A DNA stretch of 64,000 nucleotides from Xenoacremonium recifei (GCA_012184525.1 WOFQ01000006.1:310001-374000); one strand, 5' to 3'; counted from the stretch's first letter, positions 35,670 to 45,298 are shown. Made by a program: numbers and translations. Notes: generated from the letters alone by a model not told the origin.

Positions 35670-37990
35670 ATGGTTTCCGACGAGCACTATGAGATGTGCC
35701 TGCCGATCCTGCAGAATGCCAGCCTCGACGACGAAGACCGGACAGACAAAGTCGAGGAACTCCTCCGCAAAGAGACGGCGCTGCAGGGCGCGGCTCTCGA
35801 GAACGCCGTACTGGACACGCTCTGGCGCTTTCGCGACGGCGGAGGGACCTCGACGTCTCCGCCGCCGATCCGCCAAACCATCCTCCGTCGCCCGTCCCCA
35901 GCATCCTGGCGCGGCTCTGGCACTCCCCTATCTGGATCGCCGCGACTAGGCGTAAGCCCACTTGCCCCGCCAGGCTTTGTGCCATCCACCTTTGGGAGAG
36001 CCAAGTCGTCGACAGCCTCACCCTTCTCATCGCCTCGCGCCTCGCCGCGCCTGGCCTTTGCGACTCCCGTGATCCCCCACAGTCCGAGCCTCAATGCATA
36101 CGAGTTCGCCAGCGACCCGACTCCGGCCACGGAGATACTCGGCGACTACCAGGCCGAGAACGTCGAGTGGCTCGTCAACGACGATGCCGTCAGCGTTACT
36201 TCTTCCGTCGGCACGTCCAGTGGCCTCAACGCCGCGGCGCCCGAGTTCTCGTCTATGACGGCCCAGTCTGCCGACATGTCACCCTATGATATGCTGCGAT
36301 CTATCCTTGGCCAAACCCGGACCGACGACGAAATTGAAGCAGCTCTGGCGCTCCATGGATACGATCTTAGTGCGACTATTGTGTCAATTATGGAAAGCCA
36401 GGCCCAAGAGGGCGGTGGTGCCCCGCTGAGCGATGAGCCAAAGAATGTTCTCATCGGGAAGTCCATATCGAATGATGGACGACCGTCCACACCGGTTGGC
36501 CAACAGAAGTCTGGGGTCATCTGCAAGTTCTACATGTCCACGGGCCAGTGTCTTCGTGCGGACTGCCGCTTCAGCCATGACCTTAGCAACCACATCTGCA
36601 AGTAAGTTTGAAAATTCCTGATCAAACAGATTCTTGACACGTAACTCTGATACTAATTATGAATTGATCGATAGGTACTGGGTTATGGGCAACTGCCTTG
36701 CTGGTGACACCTGTATCTTCTCTCATGACCCAGCCAAGCTTATGAGTAAGCTCACCATGGACGGTACCAGCACCCCGCCATCAAAAGGAAGCGGAAGCCT
36801 ATATCTCCAGGACCCCAGCTCGTTTCCATCCCTCCAGTCAGGAACGCCCGAGCATCTGAGTGGCTTTGCAGGAAGCGCAAATTTCCCAGCTGTTGGAATA
36901 ACACCACCTCCTGGACTGAGGAACTTCCATGGCACCGAGAGCCCCCGCAACCGATCCCGCCCGGGAAGTCGACAACAAACCAAGGACATGAACGCGTCAG
37001 CCCCAGCCTTTGACGACAACGATGCCTTCCCATCCCTCGGATCCGCATCAGTAAAACAGGGGAAGAAGCATCACGGAAAACGCGGGGGTCATGGCCACGG
37101 ACACAAGGAGAACTTTGCCCCCAGCTCCCTAGCGGATATTGTCAAGATGTCGCCGTCACCTTCCCCAGGATCGCCTCGCCTAGAGGCTAAGAAGCCCGGC
37201 CGTAACGGAACCCCGGTGGTAAAGAATGGAGAGAACAGTGCAGCAGCGCAAGCAATTCCCAGCCCAAAGCACGTTCCCTGGCTCGAGACAGGGGAGCGGG
37301 CCAACAAGGCCTATCTGAAGGCACGCCAGGAAGCTATCAAGCACGGCGGCCTTCGGAACAAATTTCTACAAAGGTTCGTTTTCCCGGACATGTTGATCTC
37401 AATCATAAGCTAACATACGTTATGACAGTGCTGCACAAGCCTGGAACCGGAACGATGCCCGAGCAGCTAAGGCGCTGAGTCTCAGGGGTCAGAGCGAAAA
37501 CGACCTGATGCGAAAGGCTCACCGCGAAGCTGCAAAGGAACTGTATGAGGAGCGCAACAGGGGCAACGCTAATGGCCTGGAGCTCTACGTGGACCTCCAC
37601 GGGCTGCACCCTGAGGAAGCGGTGGAATACCTGGAGAAGGTGCTGATGGAGAACAGTCACGAAAGTGAGCCCATCTACGCCATCACAGGTTCAGGCCACC
37701 ACAGCAAGAACGGCAAGGATAAGGTCGGCCGGGCAATCCGTAACTTCCTCAACGAATGGCGCTACGCTTACCGTGAATTCTCGGTGCCAGGTGACCGCAA
37801 CAACATGGGCGGTATCCTGGGAATCGACACTCGCAGCTGGGACAAGTCGCTCGCCCGCGAAGGTGCCCCCCTGGGCAACAAGGAGGACGAAGAGGAGGTG
37901 GACATCCTCAGCCAGGGCGTGGAGATTGGCGACGGCAAGGTGCGGCTGCTGGTGCGCGACCCGCCCAAGGGCCCGAGTGGACGGCGATGA
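35670..37990 (+). CDS. CUE-like/CCCH zinc-finger/Smr-domain protein (Cue2-like)
   Basis: Three exons (35670-36601, 36675-37373, 37429-37990) give 730 residues. Order of parts: an N-terminal helical region, a Ser/Pro-rich linker, a CUE-like helix bundle at about residues 215-240 (LRSILGQTRTDDEIEAALAL), two CCCH zinc fingers (CKFYMSTGQCLRADCRFSH and the pair completed across the intron by YWVMGNCLAGDTCIFSH), another disordered linker, and a C-terminal Smr domain. The Smr signatures are YVDLHGLHPEEAVEYL and ITGSGHHSK, the D-x-H and TGxG-type motifs of Smr nucleases. Yeast Cue2 (CUE plus Smr) cleaves mRNA at collided ribosomes, so a role in no-go decay is plausible. The start is fixed by the strong initiation context. 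Confidence 0.88.
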
Positions 37991-38546
37991 CGATGCAGAC
38001 AGAAAGCAGTAAAACCAGAAAAAATCATAATCCTGTTACATACATGCGTTTGGGCTGAAGTCGAGTGCAGTTCGTGTTTCATACCCGTAGAGGTCCCTTG
38101 CATGCAAGGTAAGACGTTATTCAGGGACGGACCGCTGTAAAAGCTCCGGTGGGACCGGACAGTCCACGGAAGGGAAGGCAAGGGAAGGAGCGATGCTGAC
38201 AGCTCCTGAGAAGTCCACACAGCACCAGCGCCCAACGTCATTCGTCAGCTCCCGACATCTCCAACATCGCCGGGGCTGAGCCGCCTCTCTGACGACTTCC
38301 CATCAGCAACCTCCCTTCTTCACCCCCAGGACAAAAGACCACGTATATACGCCGTCAATCAACGAGGACTCTATCCGTCGTAATCCCGCTCTCTTTCCTG
38401 TCGCCCATTGAGCCTTGAGCCTGCGCATTGATCTTCGCATCCGCCCCCTCCCTTCCGAGTCTCCCGGTCGACTTTCGAACATGGCCATATAGCCCGTCCT
38501 TCTTTTTCCATCCAACACTTCTTGCATCGCCGCCTGCTTCGCCACG
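37991..38546. other. Intergenic spacer with Tvp38 promoter
   Basis: This spacer holds the 3' flank of the Smr-domain gene and the promoter of the Golgi membrane-protein gene. No coding sequence is supported. Confidence 0.55.
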
Positions 38547-39732
38547 ATGCCCGCCGACTACCAGTCCACCGCACAAGCGCTGGCGCTCTCGCCCTCCCCG
38601 TCGTCCTCGCCGCCCATGCCGCCGTGGACATCGCGCGCGCGCGCCTCGACTGCGTCTTCTGCGCGGCATGCTAACCCGCTGCTGCGCCAGCGCGGTGCGG
38701 CCTCGTTTCCGCGCCGGATGCTCGCTAGTGCGACGCTGTTGGGCGAGCAGGTTGTTAAGGTGTATATGAGGCTTTCGCTGTGGCAGCGTGTGCTGGCTGG
38801 GTTGGCGACGGTGGCGTTTGGGGTTATGGGGGTGCTTGCGCTGGTGTATTCGCATGCGTTCTTCCGTTGGCTGGGGCCGTTGTCGGAGCATTGGCGCGCG
38901 CTGCCTGGTGGATGGTTGATTGTCTTCTTCATGATCTTCCTGACCAGCTTTCCGCCCATCGTGGGATACTCGACTGCCGCGACGATCTCTGGGTTTGTGT
39001 ACGGCTTTCCGCTCGGATGGCCCATTGTTGCGGGAGGGTGTACGCTGGGTGCACTGGGGGCGTTTATTGCAAGTCGCACTATCTTGAGCGACTATGTAGA
39101 CCGGACGATTGGGAAGGATCATCGCTTCGTGGCGCTGGGACAGGTGTTGCGCCAGGAGGGTATTTGGTATTTGACGGCGATTCGCTTCTGCCCGCTGCCG
39201 TTTAGCCTGAGCAACGGGTTCTTGGCGACGATTCCGAGCATCACGCCGCTGGCATTCACCATCTCAACCGCCTTGTCAAGGTATGTCGTCCCTCCTTTTC
39301 CCCTTCCATCCCCAACTCCTTCGCTAACAATCGACAAGCCCCAAGCTCCTCGTCCACGTCTTCATCGGCAGCCGTCTCGCACTACTCGCCGAAAAGGGCG
39401 ACGAGATGACCACGCGCGACAAGGCCATCAACTACATCAGCATGTTCCTCGGCGGCGTCGTCGGCCTCGTCGTCGGCCTCATCATCTACCGCCGCACCAT
39501 GGCCCGCGCCGCCGAGCTCGCCCGCGATGAGACGCTCGCCGCAGCAGCTGAGGGCGGCGACGCCGGGTATGAAGACGAGGACGATAACGCCGCCCTCATG
39601 GATCCCGATGATGCGGCAGTGCTCATGTCCGATGATGATATCTCGCTTTGGGATCAGCAGGAGGGCGGGTATCACGATGAAGAGGATGCAGATGAGGATG
39701 CGGAGCCGAGGAAGAGTGTGGATAAGAAGTAA
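38547..39732 (+). CDS. tvp38: Tvp38/TMEM64-family Golgi membrane protein
   Basis: Two exons (38547-39280 and 39339-39732) give 375 residues. A disordered Ser/Ala/Pro N-terminus precedes a multi-pass SNARE-associated/VTT (DedA-like) domain: hydrophobic segments at about 85-105, 120-145 (WLIVFFMIFLTSFPPIVGYS), 150-180 and 215-245, and a last helix in exon 2 (FLGGVVGLVVGLIIYRR). Family motifs include GFVYGFPLGWPIVAGG and the RFCPLPFSLSNGFLATIP loop near the re-entrant helix. The cytoplasmic tail is very acidic. Yeast Tvp38 resides in late Golgi vesicles with Tvp18/Tvp23; the family is related to lipid scramblases. The model is in frame and confident. Confidence 0.92.
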
Positions 39733-40266
39733 GGCGCTGTGATGGTGCTTGGGCTTGATGATAAGGCATGTACACCACATTCGGGGTATACATATGCGGC
39801 AAATTCACGAAATGGCCGGATACGCAGAGTAAAGCAGGGTTTGTTTGACGAAAGTATGGGTGGTTACGGATCGGGTAGACGGCGTTCTGTGTTCCTGGGA
39901 TACATGAGATGTTGGCCGAATTCATTGGATCGATTACTTGACTACGTTCCTCACGTTTGATAGAAATAAACGCTGGATGACAGACATGGGTTGGTACAAT
40001 GTTCAATTTCGGATATCATGTCGTGTAGAGCTCTACGAGCCAAGTCATTACCACCCGTCCCATTCCAGTTCCGGCCATTCAAGTGACGCAGGAACTATAT
40101 CAAGAGCACAAAAAGAAAAAGCAAAAACGCCTTGTCCCACGGCCTGTCATGTCCGTTTGTCCTCCCAACGCCGGCGCTCAAAGATGTGGTGTAGTGTAGC
40201 AGTTGCAATAAGGTGCAGCATCAAAAAGGGCCCCCGAATCGTACAAAATCATTCGCGTAACGCTCG
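39733..40266. other. Convergent intergenic spacer
   Basis: This is the 3' flank of tvp38 (+) and of the next minus-strand gene. No coding sequence is supported. Confidence 0.55.
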
Positions 40267-42171
40267 CTATTGGTTTTCCCGAAATTGATTCATGAATTGG
40301 ATGGCCTGGTCCATCGGATAACCGATGAAAACGGGGCCTGTGAAGATCATCTGCGGCATGCCGTTGCCCTGCGCCTTGACCATGTCTGGGTTGATGAAGG
40401 CGGGCTGCGGGAGCGGCGACGGTTGGGGCGCCGCGTCCTTCAGGGGTGAGAATGGGTGAGGTGGGTGAGGTGCTTCTGTCTTCCTGGGCTGTAGAGGCTC
40501 TGACTTCTCTGGCGAACCGATGCCAGCCATGGTTGAGAGCTTGGAGTGGTCGAAGGGGGGAGGGCCGCCCATGGCAGACATTTTGGAGTGGTCAAAGGGA
40601 GGAGGAGCACCAGCCATGCTGGCGAACTTGGTGTGGTCGAAAGGGCATTTCCCAGGCGGCCGAACAGGAGTATGAGGACTTTGAACACTTTGACCAGGGC
40701 TCAGCATCCGTACAGGTGCTGGTGGGGGCGACAGAGGCTCGTCGTCATCATGCGCTGAAGGGTCATAGGCCGGCACCGAGATACCCCAAGGGCGGCTGGG
40801 CGATTCTCCCACCCGGACTTCCTTCAATGGCCGATCGAAGTGACTCTGCCGTTGGACGCCATCAACATCAACGGGCTCCTGATGGTCTTCGGGGTTGCTG
40901 TCCATGCTGACGGCCTGTGCCCATGTCTCGACCCGTTCATGAGAGGCCTCGCCATTCTCACTCTGCGGCTGCGTCTCGGGCAGCATTGGCTGGTGCAGCT
41001 GTCCCAAGCCCTCAATCATGCTCACAATGTTGCCGTACTTGGAATCGATCTTCTTGATTTGTTCTTCGTCACGTTGGTATCGTCGCATACAGACTTCATG
41101 GCTCCGCGGCAACTCGTGCTTGTGCGTCTCAACATAATGTGCAATTTCTTCTGGGCTGTGCTTGTCCAGGTAGCGGATCGGACACTTGCCCGCCGCAGAC
41201 CCGTTCGGAGCAGGCTGGGACGTTGACTCTTCATACATGGCGGCACAGATGGGATCCATCGAGTGGTGGGGAGTGTGATCCGCAACATCCTCCCCTTGTT
41301 CCCCCGGGGCATCGGCCGAGGCCGGCTTCGAGAATGGGCATTGGAGATGGCCCTTCTTGCCCTCAACCGTGAAATCCTGCTCTAGCGTCGTAGACATGGA
41401 AGTCTCGGCGTGCGACGAATGCGACAAGGACTCTCTGCTCGAGGCCGTTGTCTTGCTTGCCTCGCCCAGCGACGCCAGCTGGTTCGCCACTCGGCGGCCG
41501 TCGCGAATGACGAGGGCGATCTGGTGTTGCGAGTTGGGGTCGTAGGCTCGCGCCAAAGGCACAGACGAAACGCTGTCCACGGAGGGCTGTGGTGGCGGCT
41601 GGAGCTTCGCCAGCGTGTCGGCTATCTCCGGAGCCGCGGGGGCATATTTGTCGGCCAGATACTGGAACTGTTTGGAGTCGCGGGTCAGCAAGTGTCGTGA
41701 TGACAGACGAGGGTGCGACATGGCTCGAGGAGAAAGATGAGGGTGTCAGGTGTTCAGAAGATATAAAGTTGTCAATCTCGGGAGGATGTCCAAGTAAACC
41801 TGGGCTCCTGCTCTTGATCTAGAGCTAAGATGTTCATCATAATGCTGACGGGAACGGGCGCTGGTGTTTGCAACGGGGCATTGGTGGGAGGGGATGCTCC
41901 GATCTGACGAGCTCCGGCTCCGACATCGCCGAGGCTGGCCGGAGTGGGCGCGCGGATTGGTCCTTGGCTGCGAAAATCACCCCTGTCGAGGGCGAAGGAA
42001 AGAAATGTGTGATGGGCGCGACAGGGCAGCATCGCGGCGGGAACTCACCTGCTCGTGGGCAAAGCGCAGCTTGTGCTCCAGGACAGTCTTGCGGTCCGTC
42101 AGGGTCTGGACCTCATCGGCCAGGGCGTTGAAAGCATCTGCCAGCGAGTGCGCGAGATGAAGGTCGGCCAT
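40267..42171 (-). CDS. Unrecognised fungal protein with Cys-Pro motifs and FDHSK tandem repeats
   Basis: Two exons (42171-42049 and 41667-40267) give 507 residues. The spliced N-terminus is a continuous coiled coil (MADLHLAHSLADAFNALADE then TDRKTVLEHKLRFAHEQ running into FQYLADKYAPAAPEIADTLA). Three Cys-Pro motifs follow: CPFSK, KCPIRYLDKHSPEEIAHYVE and KCPFDHTKF. The stretch HKHELPRSHEVCMRRYQRDE with YGNIVSMIEGLGQLHQPML reads like a conserved core. Near residue 400 there are three consecutive PFDHTK/PFDHSK repeats of about 15 residues. The end is MDQAIQFMNQFRENQ. I do not recognise a named family. A second possible start (ATG at 41721, inside the 381-nt intron) would give a different N-terminus, MSHPRLSSRHLLTRDSK. 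Confidence 0.82.
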
Positions 42172-42833
42172 GCCAGCCAGGAGTCAGTTGGTGACGGAGG
42201 AGGAAGAAGCTGGGAAAGCGAATTTGGAGGAGAGATTTGTCAGGCAGGCGGGCAGAGAGGGCAGAAGTGGACCCGGCCTGTGATTGGCTGGAATGTTGCT
42301 GTGGGGATCGGATCAGGCCAAGCTTGAACAGGCCTCGCATCAACCTCGAAGTCAATAGACTGGAGCTTATTGACTGGCAAGGAGGACGTTCACTGGTTCT
42401 AGGAGGCATTCTTTGTGCGGTGCAGATTTGGGTGGTGCTCGTGTTCTGTGAACCTATCAGGCTCTCCGGCTTCAAGGTTCCGAGAGCCTTCGGATCTAGA
42501 TTGGCGGCCTCGAATTGAGCACGCTGAGCATGCAACTTTACAAAGCCTCGGGCATTCTCCAGCCGTCAAGGCGATAGATGGTCTCAGGCGTAACAAGTAA
42601 GGAGTGCACTTCATACAAATATATGTTAAGAAAACATATCAGTTGTTCTGATGCAGCCTGGAGACGGGTCTGGCACAATGCGAACCGTGCGTATCTCCTT
42701 GCCCCGACTCTATTCAACTAAGTTTTATCTTACCGGCAGATAGAGAAACTATAAAAAATGCGGCATCTACTTCCTAAGTGGCATTTTAAGATAATAGAAT
42801 CACGCTTACAATACAAACGAACATACATCCACA
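42172..42833. other. Divergent spacer at the left boundary of the duplicated locus
   Basis: The left part is the promoter of the minus-strand coiled-coil gene. From 42324 the sequence matches 44941 onward and belongs to the tandem duplication; the last 190 bp are the first promoter cassette. Confidence 0.65.
42640..42833 (+). promoter_or_regulatory. Promoter cassette copy 1 (upstream of paralog 1)
   Basis: Shared words with the other two copies, in order, are TGCGAACCGTGCGTA (near 42679-42693), TTATCTTACCGGCAGAT with GAGAAA following, and a TATA-like CTATAAAAAATG at about 42749-42760. The TATA-like box is about 84 bp before the ATG at 42834. The conserved block is not coding. Confidence 0.72.
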
Positions 42834-43367
42834 ATGAGCAACAATACGAGTCAAGACGACGATACCAGGATCCAGTTCTTGAACCACCTTGGGGTGATAA
42901 GGGCACTTGAGGTGCTGAACCGGAACATTCCTGAGTTAGCCTGCGACCCATCCCGCGACACAATATTGCTGGAAACTATCGCTCTCTGGATCGCTCGCTG
43001 GCAGCTCGAAATCCGAGGGCCATATATGACCAGGTCCCATGTTGAAGCGCAGGCTTCAGGCTTAGTATGGAGAGATCCATACACAATGGTCAACCCTAGT
43101 AGTCAAGGACATACCCTCGACGTAGCAAGGGCACTTCGGATGCTGCGTCAGTACACTTCTGAGCTAGACTGCATACTTTGCAGCGACTCTTTCCATCATT
43201 TTGTTGAAGGCTGGACGCAAGGAAACCCACGGATAGACTACGAAAAGCTATACAACAAGATCAGTGATGTTCGAGAGGCAAACGAGCCAGAAGACCAGCC
43301 AGAAATATCGGCAGGACGCATGACTTTTTCGGGATTAACGCCGCCAGGAGTCTGGTTCTATCTTTGA
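42834..43367 (+). CDS. Paralog 1 of a novel small two-module CxxC protein family
   Basis: This is a single exon of 177 residues, not recognised as any known family. It has two related modules of about 45-60 residues. Module 1 (residues about 23-67) reads VIRALEVLNRNIPELACDP and then a helix with WIARWQ; it lacks the CxxC. Module 2 (about 96-150) reads VARALRMLRQYTSELDCILC, then WTQGNPRIDYEKLYNK. No signal peptide or membrane segment is visible, so the product is probably cytosolic. The C-terminus after EPEDQPE looks unlike paralog 3. Downstream of its stop, a different frame still reads EGATGPSDLL, similar to the C-terminal domain of its relatives, so this copy is probably shortened. The neighbouring promoter cassette suggests it is transcribed. 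Confidence 0.68.
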   Translation: MSNNTSQDDDTRIQFLNHLGVIRALEVLNRNIPELACDPSRDTILLETIALWIARWQLEIRGPYMTRSHVEAQASGLVWRDPYTMVNPSSQGHTLDVARALRMLRQYTSELDCILCSDSFHHFVEGWTQGNPRIDYEKLYNKISDVREANEPEDQPEISAGRMTFSGLTPPGVWFYL

Positions 43368-43449
43368 GGAGACCCGTTGAAGGGGCTACCGGACCAAGCG
43401 ACCTGTTGCCAGTTCAAAGGGCCCAACAACTATGTGTTCAGAAAACACA

Positions 43450-43621
43450 GTAGTTGTTCCGATACAGTCTAGAGATTCGTCTGGCATGGTGCGAACCGTG
43501 CGTAGCTCTTTGTTCTGACTCTGTTCGACCACATCATATCTTACCAGCAGATCGAGAAAATATATATAATACAGCATTTTCAGATATATATTCACACATG
43601 TAAGACAGATCTCCATCCATA
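43450..43621 (+). promoter_or_regulatory. Promoter cassette copy 2 (upstream of paralog 2)
   Basis: This copy carries TGCGAACCGTGCGTAGCTC (from about 43490), CACATCATATCTTACCAGCA, GATCGAGAAAA and TATATATAAT at 43561-43570. The TATA-like element lies 61 bp before the ATG at 43622. It also shares the sequence further upstream (AGAAAACAC, then GTTGTTC) with copy 1, showing that a secondary duplication made paralogs 1 and 2. Confidence 0.74.
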
Positions 43622-44101
43622 ATGAGCATTTATACGAGTCAAGCACAAGCCAGAATGGAGATCGATATGCACGTTGCCGAGAGGCACCTTGCGGTGATGA
43701 CGGCCGTTTCCGAGCTGTGGGTAAGGGTGGAAGAGGTAGCTCGCGAGCTATCATACGACGATATCGTGCAGGAAATGATCGTTGACTGGGTCGTTCGCTG
43801 GCAGCTTGGACTCCGAAGGACAGATACGGAAATGGAAACGGCTCATTCTCAAGGGAGAGCCTTGGGAAGCAGAAATCGGCCAGAAAACGAAGGCTTTTGC
43901 GTCCACGTACCTAGAGGTGCCCTTGGCATAATACTGGCACTTTCGGTGGTGCGTCAAAATATTCCCGAGTTGGACTGCGATTTTTGCGACCGTTGTTTTT
44001 ACTACTTTGTTATTGACTGGACGCAATACAACCCGCGGGTAGATTACAGAAGGCTATGCAACCAGATCGACGACAAACGACGAGCAAGTGAACCAGTTTG
44101 A
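43622..44101 (+). CDS. Paralog 2 of the two-module CxxC family, C-terminally frameshifted
   Basis: This is a single exon of 159 residues. Module 1 has diverged strongly (AVMTAVSELWVRVEEVARE, then WVVRWQLGL) and lost the CxxC. Module 2 keeps it: ILALSVVRQNIPELDCDFCD, then WTQYNPRVDYRRLCNQ. The frame ends at SEPV, but directly downstream another frame continues with FDGRNFEKAAGPNDTW, YCQFNWSKNSIDPEGQ and RKYELCALTE. This clearly matches the end of paralog 3 (GCWFKASKNPIDPEGKG, RKCNLCALID). A single-base frameshift near 44075-44095 therefore explains the truncation. It may be a decaying copy or a shortened functional one. Confidence 0.62.
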   Translation: MSIYTSQAQARMEIDMHVAERHLAVMTAVSELWVRVEEVARELSYDDIVQEMIVDWVVRWQLGLRRTDTEMETAHSQGRALGSRNRPENEGFCVHVPRGALGIILALSVVRQNIPELDCDFCDRCFYYFVIDWTQYNPRVDYRRLCNQIDDKRRASEPV

Positions 44102-44275
44102 CGGGAGAAACTTTGAAAAGGCTGCCGGGCCAAACGATACATGGAGTGGCAACTTTTATTGCCAGTTCAACTGGTCAAAGAACTCAATCGACCCGGAAGG
44201 GCAATTGAGAAAGTACGAGCTTTGCGCTTTAACAGAGCGGAAATCGTTGTGCGAGTTTTAAAATTTGGAAGCCGA
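44075..44275 (+). pseudogene. Out-of-frame C-terminal domain of paralog 2
   Basis: This segment is open in the frame that reads VNQFDGRNFEKAAGPND and then WSGNFYCQFNWSKNSIDP, ending near LTERKSLCEF. It aligns with the last 45 residues of paralog 3, including IDPEG, the RK pair and the LCAL tail. It is not connected in frame to the 43622 start, and no GT-AG intron of usable length joins them. Confidence 0.6.
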
Positions 44276-44349
44276 TCATCTATCTCGATCGATAAGTCTC
44301 TCCTCGTGCGAGGCAATATACATTCATTCAATCGTTATCTCTAAGCTCA

Positions 44350-44940
44350 TATCTAGTTTTCATTTGCTCGTACAAAATATGCTAAACTCCAGTAAGAAAG
44401 TAAGATGACGCCACAGTACCCAACTAACCCATGACCAGCTTGCTTCAAATCAAATCAGTTTAACCCTCATTCCTCCTGTCCAGCTGCCTCGAGGAGCTCG
44501 ACAGTCTCAGACTAATATATCCTCTTGGCCCAATAGATTAGACGATTGTGGCCCGCATCATCCCCAAAGTTGATCGAGACGTTGTTCCTGGATGATTAAA
44601 GAAGCTTCACCGTGAATGATGGAAGTAAGCAGAGGAGTCCAGCCTCTTTGGTCAGTAACGTTGACATTGACATTCTTGGCGAGGATACTTCAAGAGGAGC
44701 AAATTGCTGAGGCGGCAAGCGATACTAAGAACGGTTGCTCCTACCTAGTCAGCAACGCTGACTTAAGGTCAGTGGCCAGCTGTCTGACCATCCTTATTGA
44801 CAATATTAGGATCAGCCTGCTCCTCAATGAGAAGCTTAACTATTTCAGTATGGCTTTTCGCTGAGGCGAGCATCATTGGGGAAGAACCGTTATTATCGAC
44901 GACGTGAACGTTGACACCCCCTTTTATGAGAAGCCTAACC
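44350..44940 (-). pseudogene. Decayed 3' fragment of an ankyrin-repeat NLR gene
   Basis: On the plus strand this sequence runs parallel to 46190-46850, the 3' end of the intact NLR. It shares AATATGCTAAAC, GTACCCAACTA, CTTGGCCCAATAGAT-like, GAGGAGTCCAGCCTCT-like, GATCAGCCTGCTCCTCAATG-like and GAGGCGAGCATCA-like words in the same order. There are internal deletions and frame-breaking changes, so no long minus-strand frame survives. It covers the last few ankyrin repeats and the 3' UTR. It ends abruptly at the junction with the right duplication unit at 44940/44941. Confidence 0.78.
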
Positions 44941-45139
44941 TTGAAACAGGCCTCGCATCAACCTTAAAGTTAATAGACTGGAGTTTATTGACTGCAAGGG
45001 GAAGAATAGTTCTAGGGGCATTCTTTATGCGATGCAGATTTGCGTATTTCTTATGTATGTTCTGTGAACTTAAGTTGCAGTAGGCCCAACACAATTGAGA
45101 TATGGGTCTCACTCGGCCACCCTTTGCTTTGTTCAGACG

Positions 45140-45298
45140 CCTGTCCAGTGCGAACTGTGCCCATCTCCTTGTCCTGACTCTGTTCAACCACATCATATCT
45201 TACCAGCAGATCGAGAAAGTACATAAAATGCAGTGTCTCCTTCCTGGATTGTATTTTCAGGCATAGACTCACACTCATAAGAAAGAGATCCATCCACG
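45140..45298 (+). promoter_or_regulatory. Promoter cassette copy 3 (upstream of paralog 3)
   Basis: This copy carries GTGCGAACTGTGCCCATCTC, CTGACTCTGTTCAACCACAT, CATATCTTACCAGCAGATCG, AGAAAG and TACATAAAATGCAGTGTCT (from about 45220). The TATA-like element is about 79 bp before the ATG at 45299. Its 5' UTR ends AAAGAGATCCATCCACG directly before the ATG. Confidence 0.74.

Larger units (their letters stand above)
42324..44940. repeat. Left unit of direct tandem duplication
   Basis: This unit begins with TTGAACAGGCCTCGCATCAA, which recurs as TTGAAACAGGCCTCGCATCA at 44941. In order it holds leader, promoter cassette, paralog 1, second promoter cassette, paralog 2, and a decayed 3' end of an ankyrin NLR gene. 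It differs from the right unit by having two small genes instead of one, and by extensive base changes. Confidence 0.8.

Noticed and set aside
43450..43621. Promoter cassettes as terminal repeats of a mobile element
   Set aside because: No terminal inverted repeats, target-site duplication or transposase is seen; the copies are explained by tandem duplication.
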